This document shows, piece by piece, positions 1 through 8,285 of a stretch of 14,871 bases of DNA (positions are counted from its first letter, which is position 1; each line of letters opens with the position of its first letter). This DNA is from Leucogyrophana mollusca (lineage: Eukaryota; Basidiomycota; Agaricomycetes; Boletales), in the NCBI GenBank assembly GCA_021014945.1, contig MU266778.1:1-14871 (forward strand). The letters run 5' to 3'. Made by a program: the position numbers and the translations under genes. The notes under the pieces are model-generated. The model was given only the letters and a program-made list of their open reading frames with translations, searched no databases and had not been told where the DNA came from.

Positions 1-3
1 TTA

Positions 4-885
4 TTAGCTGTTGGTATTTGTCTGAACCGCTAACCGTGGAGGATAGTGTTCGGTATCGTTGTCTGAAAACATATTAAACACCATCCTAAGAAGACAGCGC
101 TCAACATCTCGACGAAAGAGCGGGCCCAACGCCATGTCCAAGAGCATTCTGTAATACATCGGAAAGTTACCAAGGGCGAGCAGCCGAGCTCCAGTGAAAA
201 GCTGATTGCGAGCAGTTTTTGTGCCGTGTTTGGAATCTTGCACGAGATTAGAGGGGCGGGAGTGAAACAGCGGTAAAGTGAGCTCAACGGTACAACCAGG
301 AACCTTGTTTGAGATCCCGTAGATGAATACCTCGTGCGTGGATGCAGCAATGATACACTGAGCAGAATGTTCTGTATCAGTTCCATCAGGAGGGAGGGAG
401 ATTGTGTGAAGGCCCTCCTGGTGCATGAGCTCCGTAAGTTCGAAGTGCATCCTCGAGAGCTCCTCGGCAGTGTCTTTAGAGCTGCGGGCAACGGCTGCGA
501 GAAGGATCGGGGGGATTTTAGGCAGAGGGATTGTCAGGACCCAAATTCGAAGCTGGAGAGTTCCCAACTATCAGTACCCGTCTTGAGGTATTGACAAACA
601 ACTATCAGCGTGCTGACCTTCTCTGCCTTTTCCAGCCGAGCTTCCTCGAAGGCTTTGTCCACTTCGTCAACTGTATTGACATGAATGGGTCCTTGCACTG
701 ATCCAAGAATGGCCCAGGCAGATTCGGATTGTTGCCAGACTGGTAAGGCCTTCTCAAGGTCCGTGTCGTCCCATGCGAGCGAGAGGGGACCACTGTATGG
801 AAGTTCACGAAGGGTCTTGGCGGCCCAATCAATATTTACGTTTGAGATACCAGGTTGGAACCGTGGTTGCCTCGCTCGCAATGCC
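4..885 (-). pseudogene. Transposase-like core (RNase H-type, P-element/THAP9-like by motif)
   Basis: Two exons, 885-618 and 552-4, are joined by a 65 nt phase-0 intron (553-617). Exon one contains PYSGPLSLAWDDTDLEKAL, whose DDT motif is a candidate catalytic or metal-binding acidic pair. Exon two starts LRIWVLTIPLPKIPPILLA, then PPDGTDTE, then QDSKHGTKTARNQLFTGAR. The spacing and the 'D..H..K..RN' pattern resemble the P-element/THAP9 transposase motif that precedes their GTP-binding insertion; that resemblance is my inference. After RDVER the expected sequence fades, and the frame ends at TAA (4-6), next to the window edge, so the C-terminal part is either lost or lies outside. This belongs to the same decayed element as the Ulp1 and zinc-knuckle segments on this strand. 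It would act in the nucleus as a DNA transposase if a full-length relative exists. Confidence 0.5.
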
Positions 886-1280
886 CTAACATATATGACC
901 CATTATTAGGTGCCATCCACTGAAGTGTATATGTACTTACTGGATGCTGTGGAAGCTTCGACCACCAAATTGATGCTGAAACGTCCTGTAAGCTCGGGTC
1001 GACGTGGAAGCCAGTGGTGAACAGAAAGAGTCCAGTGCCTCCGTGTACTGCATATTCTCAGGGACTTCCCTTGCATTGCGCGCTCGGTCTTCTTCACCAT
1101 GGCTTCAATCATGCCGAGGACAACGCCTTGTGATCTATATAACCCATCTGCAACCCCTTTTGCGAAACGAAGCCACAGAGAGTTGCTGTCATCCTGGTCA
1201 CAAAGGTCAGCTGTATCCTTCATGAAATAGGCAGAGGGACACACCTCTTCCAAAAGCTGACGAACCCCTTTGTACTTCAA
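886..1280 (-). pseudogene. Transposase-like gene, segment before the core domain, frameshifted
   Basis: This continues the preceding gene in the next frame, beginning KYKGVRQLLEEV. At about 1066-1070 the apparent coding frame shifts by one base. The listed frame becomes Arg-rich nonsense, whereas the neighbouring frame reads VPENMQYTEALDSFC, then TRAYRTF and FGGRSFHSI, which matches my memory of the family pattern (a segment ending 'RAY..l...l..R..hSi'). That second frame ends at a good donor (GTAAGT, minus strand from 940), and a 55 nt intron (886-940) leads into the next exon at 885, completing a split Gln codon. There are thus two frameshifts within about 220 bp (near 1278 and 1068), neither explained by a canonical intron. 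Sequencing error cannot be excluded, but together with the nonsense codon upstream a dead copy is likelier. Confidence 0.5.
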
Positions 1281-2404
1281 ATTTCTCTGAGATCAGCGCA
1301 ACGAAACGCCTTAGGCACGAACTTCATATTCTGCTCGTCGGGCATCTTGTGGCTGAGGATGTTCTTAAACGTAGGTAGTTTAAGTAGATCCTGACATTTT
1401 GGGCATGCAGACACAGCTTCGGAGTCAGATACGATGAGGCCTTCACAGGTGGATGAAAAGATAGCGGCTACGTCTCGTCGATTAAGCCACTTGTAATTGG
1501 ATTGTTTGTAACAAATAACCATCCGCTGGCGCTCCGCAGAGAGCTTTGACCATGCCAACTCCTCATTGCTGAGGCCAGGGAATAGCTGCCTGGTGATTCG
1601 CAAGCGAGAGATAGCGCCGCCACCAAGCGCTGACGATCGGCTTAGATAGCAGTTGATGCGGGGATCAGAATTTCTGTTGAGCCCAGGGCAAGGCAGGCGT
1701 CGCTGAGTTTGGGTTTGGGGTAGAGGCGGTTGTGTAGAGGGTGCAGAAGGAGATGGTTTGAAAAAAGTAAGTAGGGACTTAGCGACAAGTCCTTTGTCAC
1801 ACCGCTGGCGACATTTTACCGAATTGCGATGGGACTTCCAGAATTTCGTGTCATAAAGAACACGCATCTTGATCCATTCCGCACAAGCTGAGCATTGCAC
1901 AGCCTGTGAATCGTTGGCCTTGAATTCGGCATAAGGGTCATTGCTCATGATCTTTGTTTGGAACTCGCGCAAACGGCGCTCATTAGCAACGAAGCCAGGC
2001 GAGGCTGCGCTCTCCTTGAGCTCTTTCTGACGCGCCCAAGAACTCTTCCAGGTCAGTGCACCGGTGGTTCAGCAAGCATGAGTGCAACGTGAGTTACAAT
2101 GGCACTCACTAGAGTCTGTGTTGTTGCTATCGAAGTCACTATCCAGTTCAGGTGAGGAGTGCTTACGAGGGAGCGGTGCGATGTGGCAGTTAGGGGCAGA
2201 TTGATCACTTTGCGAGTCCGCTTTGCTTGCGTGGCAAATGAAAGGTGTCTGAGAGGCCATGTGGTGGGAAGGAGACGTTGATTGAGTAGTTGCCGAACCG
2301 TCTTCTGAAATTGGACCACTTGAAGTGCAACTATCAATGTCCATGGTATCTAGTGGCAATGATCCAGATCCAAATGAATCATTAGCGGAAACAGGATCGC
2401 TCAT
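1277..2404 (-). pseudogene. Ser/Asp-rich linker and zinc-knuckle region of the Ulp1-linked transposase-like gene
   Basis: One reading frame runs from 2404 to 1277 and is broken only by a TGA at 2069-2071 (read on the minus strand). The part before the stop is a Ser/Asp/Thr-rich, low-complexity linker. After the stop, the same frame continues with TWKSSWARQKELKE, then a putative zinc site (CSACAEWI...H...C, about 1850-1890), a PCPGL motif, and further conserved-looking sequence ending in CEGLI...CPKCQDLL and KFVPKAFRC. I recognise this as the middle of a large protein that recurs in many agaricomycete genomes and appears transposon-borne, but I cannot give it a Pfam name. Homology-like sequence on both sides of the TGA argues for one gene with a nonsense mutation (CGA to TGA) rather than two genes. 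The frame then breaks again at about 1278, where LREI is followed by KYKGV in another frame. The region is probably non-functional. Confidence 0.6.
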
Positions 2405-3225
2405 AACAAAGTCCCGATATGCACCATTGTCAGCTTGTACACTGGATCAGACACTGGGAAAGGACGTACATGGGCTTCATCTGGACATGAAAGCGTCTCC
2501 GACAGTCGGAGGAACCACTCCATGTGTGCAATAGATGATCTTGCCTGTGACCAAGGTTCACATCCGAGATGCTCGGATGCAACAGAACTCAAAAAGACAA
2601 CACCACAAGAATGGCTGTCAGATTGACGAGGAACAGATAATCTTGATGAAGTACGCAGGAAAGGTTTCTGGTTGGCATTGTGCTCCAGAGCCGCAAGGTA
2701 CCAAGTAAGCAATTCAAGATCATCTAGCGAGGCAGTGGTGTTCGAATGGAAACCATCCCGGTAGGCGAACGTGCGACACAAAACGTTGACCTGAATTCCA
2801 GCCCAGTGAACATGCCCAGGGTTGACAGGAACCTCCAGGATGTCAACCTCCCCCTTGAGGATAGCATTATTGAGTGGGTGGTGTCGACACGGGGTGAATT
2901 CCTTGTTGCGAGAACGCTCGCATCGAAGTGATTCCATGAAATGACAATCAGCGATCATCACACGAATATCCCATCCAAGCTCCCTTGTGATATATGGAGA
3001 TCCCGCATCAATCATGTCGTCGACAAGCCATTTGTTGCCCAGAAAGCGAGCCAGGTCCGTCATCATGAGCTGCATGCAGCCCAGCCCCGGTACAAAAGTA
3101 TCCCATGGGATCTCCTCTAGACGGTCTAGGCAGGCTTCTGCTAAATCGGCTGTGACCTCACATGAAGAGCCTAGTGAAAGGCTAGTTGAGACTAGTAAAT
3201 GGTGTGTAGATCCATAGATTAGTAA
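2401..3225 (-). CDS. Ulp1/C48-type cysteine protease domain, 5' end missing
   Basis: This segment encodes a Ulp1-like (peptidase C48, SUMO/Ub-like deconjugating fold) domain. The catalytic set is visible in order: His in GHVHWAG (codon at 2806-2808), Asp in YRDGF (2755-2757), Gln in PRQSDSHSCG, and Cys in the same motif (2605-2607). Upstream, the segments LDRLEEIPWD and NKWLVDDMID resemble the substrate-entry 'WLnDd.in' region of the family. The frame is open from 3225, but the first Met is at 3075, well inside conserved-looking sequence. The true 5' exon is therefore missing or lies beyond the minisatellite that starts here. The ORF ends at 2401 with TGA, overlapping an ATG in another frame. 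A 77 nt GT-AG intron (2331-2407, with a CTAAT branch motif) would instead join it in frame to the linker and zinc-knuckle region downstream. Ulp1 domains are frequent passengers of fungal and plant DNA transposons, and I infer that role here. The catalytic residues are intact; expression is unknown. Confidence 0.72.
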   Translation of the reverse strand, partial: LLIYGSTHHLLVSTSLSLGSSCEVTADLAEACLDRLEEIPWDTFVPGLGCMQLMMTDLARFLGNKWLVDDMIDAGSPYITRELGWDIRVMIADCHFMESLRCERSRNKEFTPCRHHPLNNAILKGEVDILEVPVNPGHVHWAGIQVNVLCRTFAYRDGFHSNTTASLDDLELLTWYLAALEHNANQKPFLRTSSRLSVPRQSDSHSCGVVFLSSVASEHLGCEPWSQARSSIAHMEWFLRLSETLSCPDEAHVRPFPVSDPVYKLTMVHIGTLL

Positions 3226-4050
3226 TTAGTTATAATGAACTAACAATTACTAGTAAATACTAGTAAACATCACTTTCATCAATAATTGCTTATAATAGGC
3301 TAACAAACATGAATAAACACTGCTGCTATTAATGATTGCTTATAATGGGCTCACTAATACTAGTGAACACTATCAATGACTAGTCAAACACTAGTAAATG
3401 CTTTGTAGTGACTGCTATATTAGTAATTACCAGTGAAACACTAGTAAACACTAGTAAGTCATTAGTAGTGACCACTTTTATTAGTAATTACTATTAAAAC
3501 ACTAATAAACACTAGTAAATGATATGAATGATTTGTAGTGACCACTTGTATTAGTAATTACTAGTGAAACATTAGTAAACACTAGTAAATGCTTTGTAGT
3601 CACCACTTTTATTAGTAGTTATTTATAATAGACTAACAAACACTAGTAAATAAGTTGTAGTGACCGCTTTTATTAGTAATTACTAGTAAAACATTAGTAA
3701 GACTAGTATATCATTTGTAGTGACCACATTTATTAGCAATTACTAGTAAAACATTAGTAAAGACTAGTATATCATTTGTAGTGACCGCTTTCATTAGTAA
3801 TTAGTAGTAAAACATTGGTAAAGACTAGTATATCATTTGCACTAACCGCTTTTATTAGTATTTGCTTATAATAGACTAAAAAACACTAGTAAATAAGTTG
3901 TAGTCACCACTTTTATTAGTAATTACTAGTAAAACACTTGTAAACACTAGTAAATCATTTGTAGTGACCGCTTTATCAGTAATAACACTAGTAAACACTA
4001 GTATATCATGTGTAGTGACCGCTTTTATTAGTAAACACTAGTAGACACCA
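3190..4050. repeat. AT-rich minisatellite, ~61 bp units rich in ACTAGT
   Basis: Tandem array with about 11 clear units. The TAGTGACC-like landmark recurs at 3406, 3466, 3536, 3597, 3658, 3718, 3779, 3840, 3901, 3962 and 4013, mostly 60-61 bp apart, with one 70 bp and one 51 bp step. Units carry TTTTATTAGTAATTACTAGT followed by one or two further ACTAGTAAA blocks. A second unit type contains TTATAATAGACTAAC (starting 3230, 3290, 3340, 3623 and 3866); the last two are 243 bp apart, about four units, suggesting block duplication. ACTAGT is palindromic, so both strands look alike locally. No coding frame survives here. The array separates the minus-strand Ulp1 gene from the plus-strand Plavaka remnant, and its edges coincide with the truncated 5' ends of both. 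Confidence 0.9.
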
Positions 4051-4061
4051 GACTTTTTCAG

Positions 4062-4955
4062 AGCGTAGCCAAGTTGGGACAACCTGCCCACGCAATGACA
4101 AACTATTTCATCAAGGCTCGAGAACTCTTAGCTTGCGAGCCTGGCTTGGTACCCCGCCCCTTCCAATCTTTCACCGCTAAATCGACCACCTTCAACATTG
4201 CGCAGGATCCCTCATACACACACATGTTGGTTCACGACGTCGCCGCGAAATATCTTCTCCCCGATCTCCCTGCTGCTCTTGGCGACTATCTTATTCGAGA
4301 AGAAACTCGGACAGCTCACACCGTCGCTGGACAACATCACTCCCCCAACACCTGTGTTTTACCATTCACACACCTACAGCTTTGGACAAACATGCACCTT
4401 CAGCAAATGTCATTCCACGACCCTGATTCCATTACACGCGCACAGAACATCAATGCCCTACCACCCTCCAGCACTTGGCCATATGGACGCTTTGACCCGG
4501 TCGTCGTCAATGTCGATCGTAACCACCAATGGCCCAAGAGCGGAATGGAAGGTACGTGAGGAAACTTACGATTATTTCCATCTGACTGTTAACTAGGCCA
4601 TTGCATCTGTTAAGTTCGTCTTATCATGTGTCCCATCCTAGTTTGGGGTCAGAGGCGAAGGTGGATGGATAGGTTCTTGGTTTATGTTCAACGCTTCAAC
4701 ATTATTCCCCAGAGTGGCAGCACTCGGGACCCAGTTACCGGCCTACACATTCTTCGAAGAGCCCAACGTTCCAACGGAACTCCGATGGGGGATATCATCC
4801 CTCTCTCCCAGCTACGTGCTGCTGTGAACGTCATCCCTCGATTCGGTAAAACAGCCAACAAGCGATTGACCCATAGCGACAGTCAGGCACTTTTGAAAGA
4901 GTTCTGGCTTAATAAATATTGGGAGAAGGACCTTTATCATGCGCTGTCACTTTGA
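4062..4955 (+). pseudogene. C-terminal remnant of a Plavaka-type (KDZ superfamily) transposase
   Basis: Two exons (4062-4551 and 4597-4955, with a 45 nt phase-1 intron) give about 282 residues resembling the C-terminal DUF6830-like end of Plavaka transposases. Recognisable patterns are ALPPSSTWPYGRFDPV, then FLVYVQRFN, LHILRRAQRSNG, GDIIPLSQLRAAVNVIPRFG and EFWLNKYWEKDLYHALSL. The catalytic part of the transposase is absent: the homology starts right after a 3' splice-like site (TTTTTCAG ending at 4061), next to the minisatellite, so everything upstream was lost or displaced. Immediately after the intron, a TAA at 4611-4613 stands where the family pattern (VQVRL) has Gln, so one C-to-T change of CAA explains it. 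The natural stop is the TGA at 4953-4955. It cannot mobilise DNA itself. Family assignment is from memory of motifs. Confidence 0.72.
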
Positions 4956-5139
4956 ACTCATGTATGTATGTGTGGACGTGAGAATTTTGTTGTTACTGCG
5001 TCATTCAACGTTGGTCAGCAGGCATAGTATTTTCTATGGTATATTTGTAACTGCCTAAAAGCCCACTAAGCAAACAACCACCGACATGCTTGGGTGGAAC
5101 AATCATCCGTGGGCCACAACGGCCCATGTGTACCTCAAG

Positions 5140-7811
5140 ATGAGTTCTACGCCAAGCCCGCACGGTGGTCGCTCTGTTACAGAAATGAATACCATCATTA
5201 ACCGCGAGCTCGAGGGTGCTGTTGTTGACGAGGAAAGCCTCCAGTCCACAGCGGAGCAAGGACTCGTCAAAAGATTACTTCCTCCTTTCAGTATCTCAGC
5301 ATCGGAGCTCAACAAGCACCACCGCCAATACCTGGAGGAGGAGAAAAAGAAGAAGAAGAAGCACAGGAAGTCGAAGAGGAGATGTACACCGGAAGACAAG
5401 AGCGACGAACCACACGACCTTTATGACGTTGAAAAGGAACAATGGAAATGGAAGGAGTGCAAGGTGCACACGTTCAACGAGAGGGTCGAAGCGGGATATA
5501 CGAGGAGGAGGAATGATGCATTCATCAATTCCAGACGTGAATGCGGGTGACTCGGGCGTGGCATTAGAGGGTGGCACTGAACAGGGAAATGAGAGAGGAG
5601 AGGAAAGGCTGGATGAGGGGGGGGAACCAAGGCGAAAAGCGAGGCATCTCAAAAGCGTCATCGTGAGCATGCCACGCTCAGAATTTGGGAGCAGCTTAAC
5701 GATGATCACAGCACGGACATTGAGTATGACGACGACGACCCAAACGACGAGAGCTATGAAGATGAGCAAGAAACAAAGGGAGCGAAGAATTTTGGGACAA
5801 AGAAACACGGTACTGAAGATTGCTTTGCTGCATTTTTGAATGCAGCTGGCCAGGCTATCATTCGCTACCTGCGGTTTCAATCCAGGCCAAAGAAGTCTAG
5901 CCAACGTCCCCATTCACCTCCTGTCTCCCCTCAAATGCTGCCAGCCGAGTCCGCTGCGTTGAGTACAGCATCCGTGTCCACCTGCGAACCCCCTCCTTTG
6001 AAGCAACAACTAGCGTTTCGGTCATGGCTTGGCTATTATTCAATGAAGAAGCTGCCCACTGAGACCGATCTCGGTCAGGTGGAACAGGGCTACAATCGAA
6101 AACCCGATTTGATACTACTTGAGCACGCTTACCAGCTGTTGGACAACGTCACGTGGAAGTCTCCCAAGGCAATTGGCGAACTCACCAAGACAACATTCAG
6201 GAAGAGTCGAACTATCCAGGAGACGCTAAACCAGAAAGCTTACCTCCTCTTCAGCTCCCAGCCTTGGCGTCGATATGTTCTCGGGCTGTCTTTTGCTAAA
6301 AACAAAGTCCGTGTCCATCTCTACGATCGCTCGGGCTCCATTCGCTCTCGCCCTTATGAATTCGACTGTGCTTACGGTGATGTCATCCGTATTTTGCACG
6401 CATTTCTCCTTGCAGACCGTAGATGTCTCGGCTTCGACCCAACTATCCAGATCACACCATACCGTCGTGGTCATGGCCCTAATCTCCAGCAGTATGCGGG
6501 GCGGGCAGATGGTAAAGGCCCGGGAGAGCGCTTTCATATACTTAGGCCATTATGGGCCAATCACGGGTTTATTGGGCGCGGTACATTGTGTTATCATGTA
6601 CGTCCTGACGGAGAGATTCGTCGAGGAGGTATTACGATTGCCAACCGAGACTATGTCCTTAAGGACTACTGGATCACTGAAGACCTCATAGACCACGAGT
6701 CTGGGGTCCTCAAGAAGATACAAGATATTCCTGGTGTCCCCCAGCTTGTAGACTCGTGCACTGTCGAGTACGAAGGCAAGCCTGATAGCACTGACCTCAA
6801 TCGACCAAAATTCTCCGCTTCTTTCCCCAGACCCCCCAAGCTTATCACTCGCTTCCACCGTCGCCATCTCCTCTACCCTCTCGGAGTGCCAATCACGGAG
6901 TTCAAATCCCAACATGAGCTGATCAGCGGTCTGATTGACATTGTGAAAGGTACATTTTTTAGTGTTTTATTGAGTAATCAATGTGCTGAGTCGAGCTCGA
7001 AGTGCATGATTTGCTCGTCAAACATGGCATTTTCCACCGCAATATCAGCCCAAACAATCTGATTTTTTGTTGCAACATGAACAAGTTCATCAGCCGGGCG
7101 ATGATTATTGATTTCGATTACACGGTTTACATGGCAGCTTCGGGAATGTATGGCCCTAAGGGCATGGTGAGTCTCACAGTCCACCTGTTGAAACTGGTCT
7201 GACGCCAGCAACAGGGTACGCTCCCCTTCGTCTCTCTCGCCATCTTGTCCCAGCTCATGGAGAAGATGAACAACAAGCAGGAGCTCGTGAACGTCTCCTC
7301 CGGGCCTTTATATGACCTGGAAGCTCTGTTCTACGTCTTCATATGGATCTGCATCAAGTACAATGGACCAAATGGCCGAAAGCATCTCAAAGAAAAAGTC
7401 GTCCCTATCTTACATGCATGGTCCGAAGGAGGAATGAGCTTCCAAGGGCTGTTCAATGCTCACAACTCGAAGTTCGCATTCATCGCCAAACCATTGTCAA
7501 GCCGCCAGTTCTCCCCATACTTCGCTAACTTGGCACCTTTAGCTGAGGAATGGTGTACAATCTTACGCGACCAGTTATTGGACGAGAATCCTTCGGAGCC
7601 ACACGTCAGCCATGCTATCATCATTAATATGCTTGAAAACTTCCTGCAAAAGCTTCCTGTCAAGGACCCTCCTACTATTCACCTCGTCGGAGTCTTCCCC
7701 GAGATAATTAACGCCCGTGCGAGCACTGTACCAGCTGTACCAGCTGTCGTTGAATCTTTGCACGTGGAGCTTATAACAGCGTTCAATGGGACACATGGTG
7801 AAACAGTGTGA
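5140..7811 (+). CDS. FunK1-type fungal protein kinase A, catalytic Asp replaced
   Basis: A FunK1 (Pkinase_fungal) family kinase. The N-terminal region is Lys/Glu-rich then Asp-rich, followed by the family's pre-kinase domain (RKPDLILLEHAYQL, QPWRRYVLGLSF, CLGFDPTI). The kinase core shows a glycine loop (GFIGRGT), Lys of YVLKDYW (6661-6663), a helix-C Glu in DHESGVL (6697-6699), HGIFHRNISPNNLI, IDFDYT, and GTLPF at 7215. HRN replaces HRD (Asn codon 7041-7043), so normal catalysis is doubtful. Introns 6950-6990 (phase 1) and 7167-7214 (phase 0) match those of the second kinase. Frame 1 is blocked between 5548 and 5616; a 93 nt GT-AG intron (5547-5639) restores it and gives about 829 residues, otherwise a frameshift near the G8 run (5617-5624) is needed. 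An upstream in-frame ATG lies at 5086. The frame continues past the TGA at 7809 to 7985 with a plausible tail. Confidence 0.75.
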
Positions 7812-7985
7812 ACGATGCGACTTCAACAAGAGGAGATTGCAACGCCAACCCGCGCAAACAGACAGCGCTCCAACAGCATCGGCTCTATGTCTTCCCAGTG
7901 GAGCCCCCCCTCTGCAAAGAAAATCTGTGTCGAAGGCAACTTGGCTCTTGCCAGTTCACGGTCGAGCTGGGGAACGAAAGAGTGA
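7812..7985 (+). pseudogene. In-frame C-terminal tail of FunK1 kinase A beyond a TGA
   Basis: After the TGA at 7809-7811 the same frame stays open for 57 codons and ends at TGA 7983-7985. The translation is basic and Ser-rich, with TPTRANRQRS and WSPPSAKKICVEGN, which looks like the basic low-complexity tail commonly seen after FunK1 kinase domains. No GT-AG pair that would remove the stop was evident. I infer the ancestral gene ended at 7985 and that the upstream TGA arose from CGA (Arg). Loss of this tail need not affect folding of the kinase domain, so the shorter protein could still be made. The alternative is that the tail is chance open frame in a 3' UTR. Confidence 0.45.
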
Positions 7986-8285
7986 GAGACATAAGACTCC
8001 GGGTGAGGTGACATGCTTCCGTTCTTGGTGGTGCCTACGGTCCATATACATAAATTATACTCTACATTGTACACACATCCACTAGCCTTGTTCTTCTCCT
8101 GTTCACGTTGAGTTATTTAGGACTTATGAATGTTTCATTGAACTCAATGAACGACGCATTCAAGTTATTGTTGAACTTACATACCCTTTTTGGGATCATT
8201 AAAATGTCACTCACACGCATTTATAAGTATCCGAATTACTCCCGGCTTTTCTTGGGTTTTCTCTTTGTTCTTGCTGTTCCGGCTG
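7986..8285. promoter_or_regulatory. Intergenic region between the two kinase genes
   Basis: I see no gene here. The left part is AT-rich 3' UTR-like sequence (ATACATAAATTATAC at about 8045). The right part, 8240-8280, is a pyrimidine-rich tract (TTTTCTTGGGTTTTCTCTTTG) just upstream of the ATG at 8286, typical of a fungal transcription start region. No clear TATA box is present; a weak candidate is ATTTATAAGTAT near 8219. Confidence 0.35.

Noticed and set aside
2401..2404. Operon-like ATGA translational coupling
   Set aside because: Eukaryotic context; an intron or a single decayed gene explains the overlap better.
3190..4050. CRISPR-like array
   Set aside because: Units are contiguous with no unique spacers, are AT-rich minisatellite in nature, and the context is fungal.
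5296..5913. Long hydrophobic-looking minus-strand ORF opposite the Lys/Glu-rich part of kinase A
   Set aside because: It is the antisense of low-complexity GAA/GAG-rich coding sequence, which automatically yields Leu/Phe/Ser runs. It has no recognisable domain or intron structure.
7002..7202. Separate small gene at the kinase A catalytic loop
   Set aside because: It is an internal exon of kinase A (6991-7166) bounded by introns shared with kinase B.
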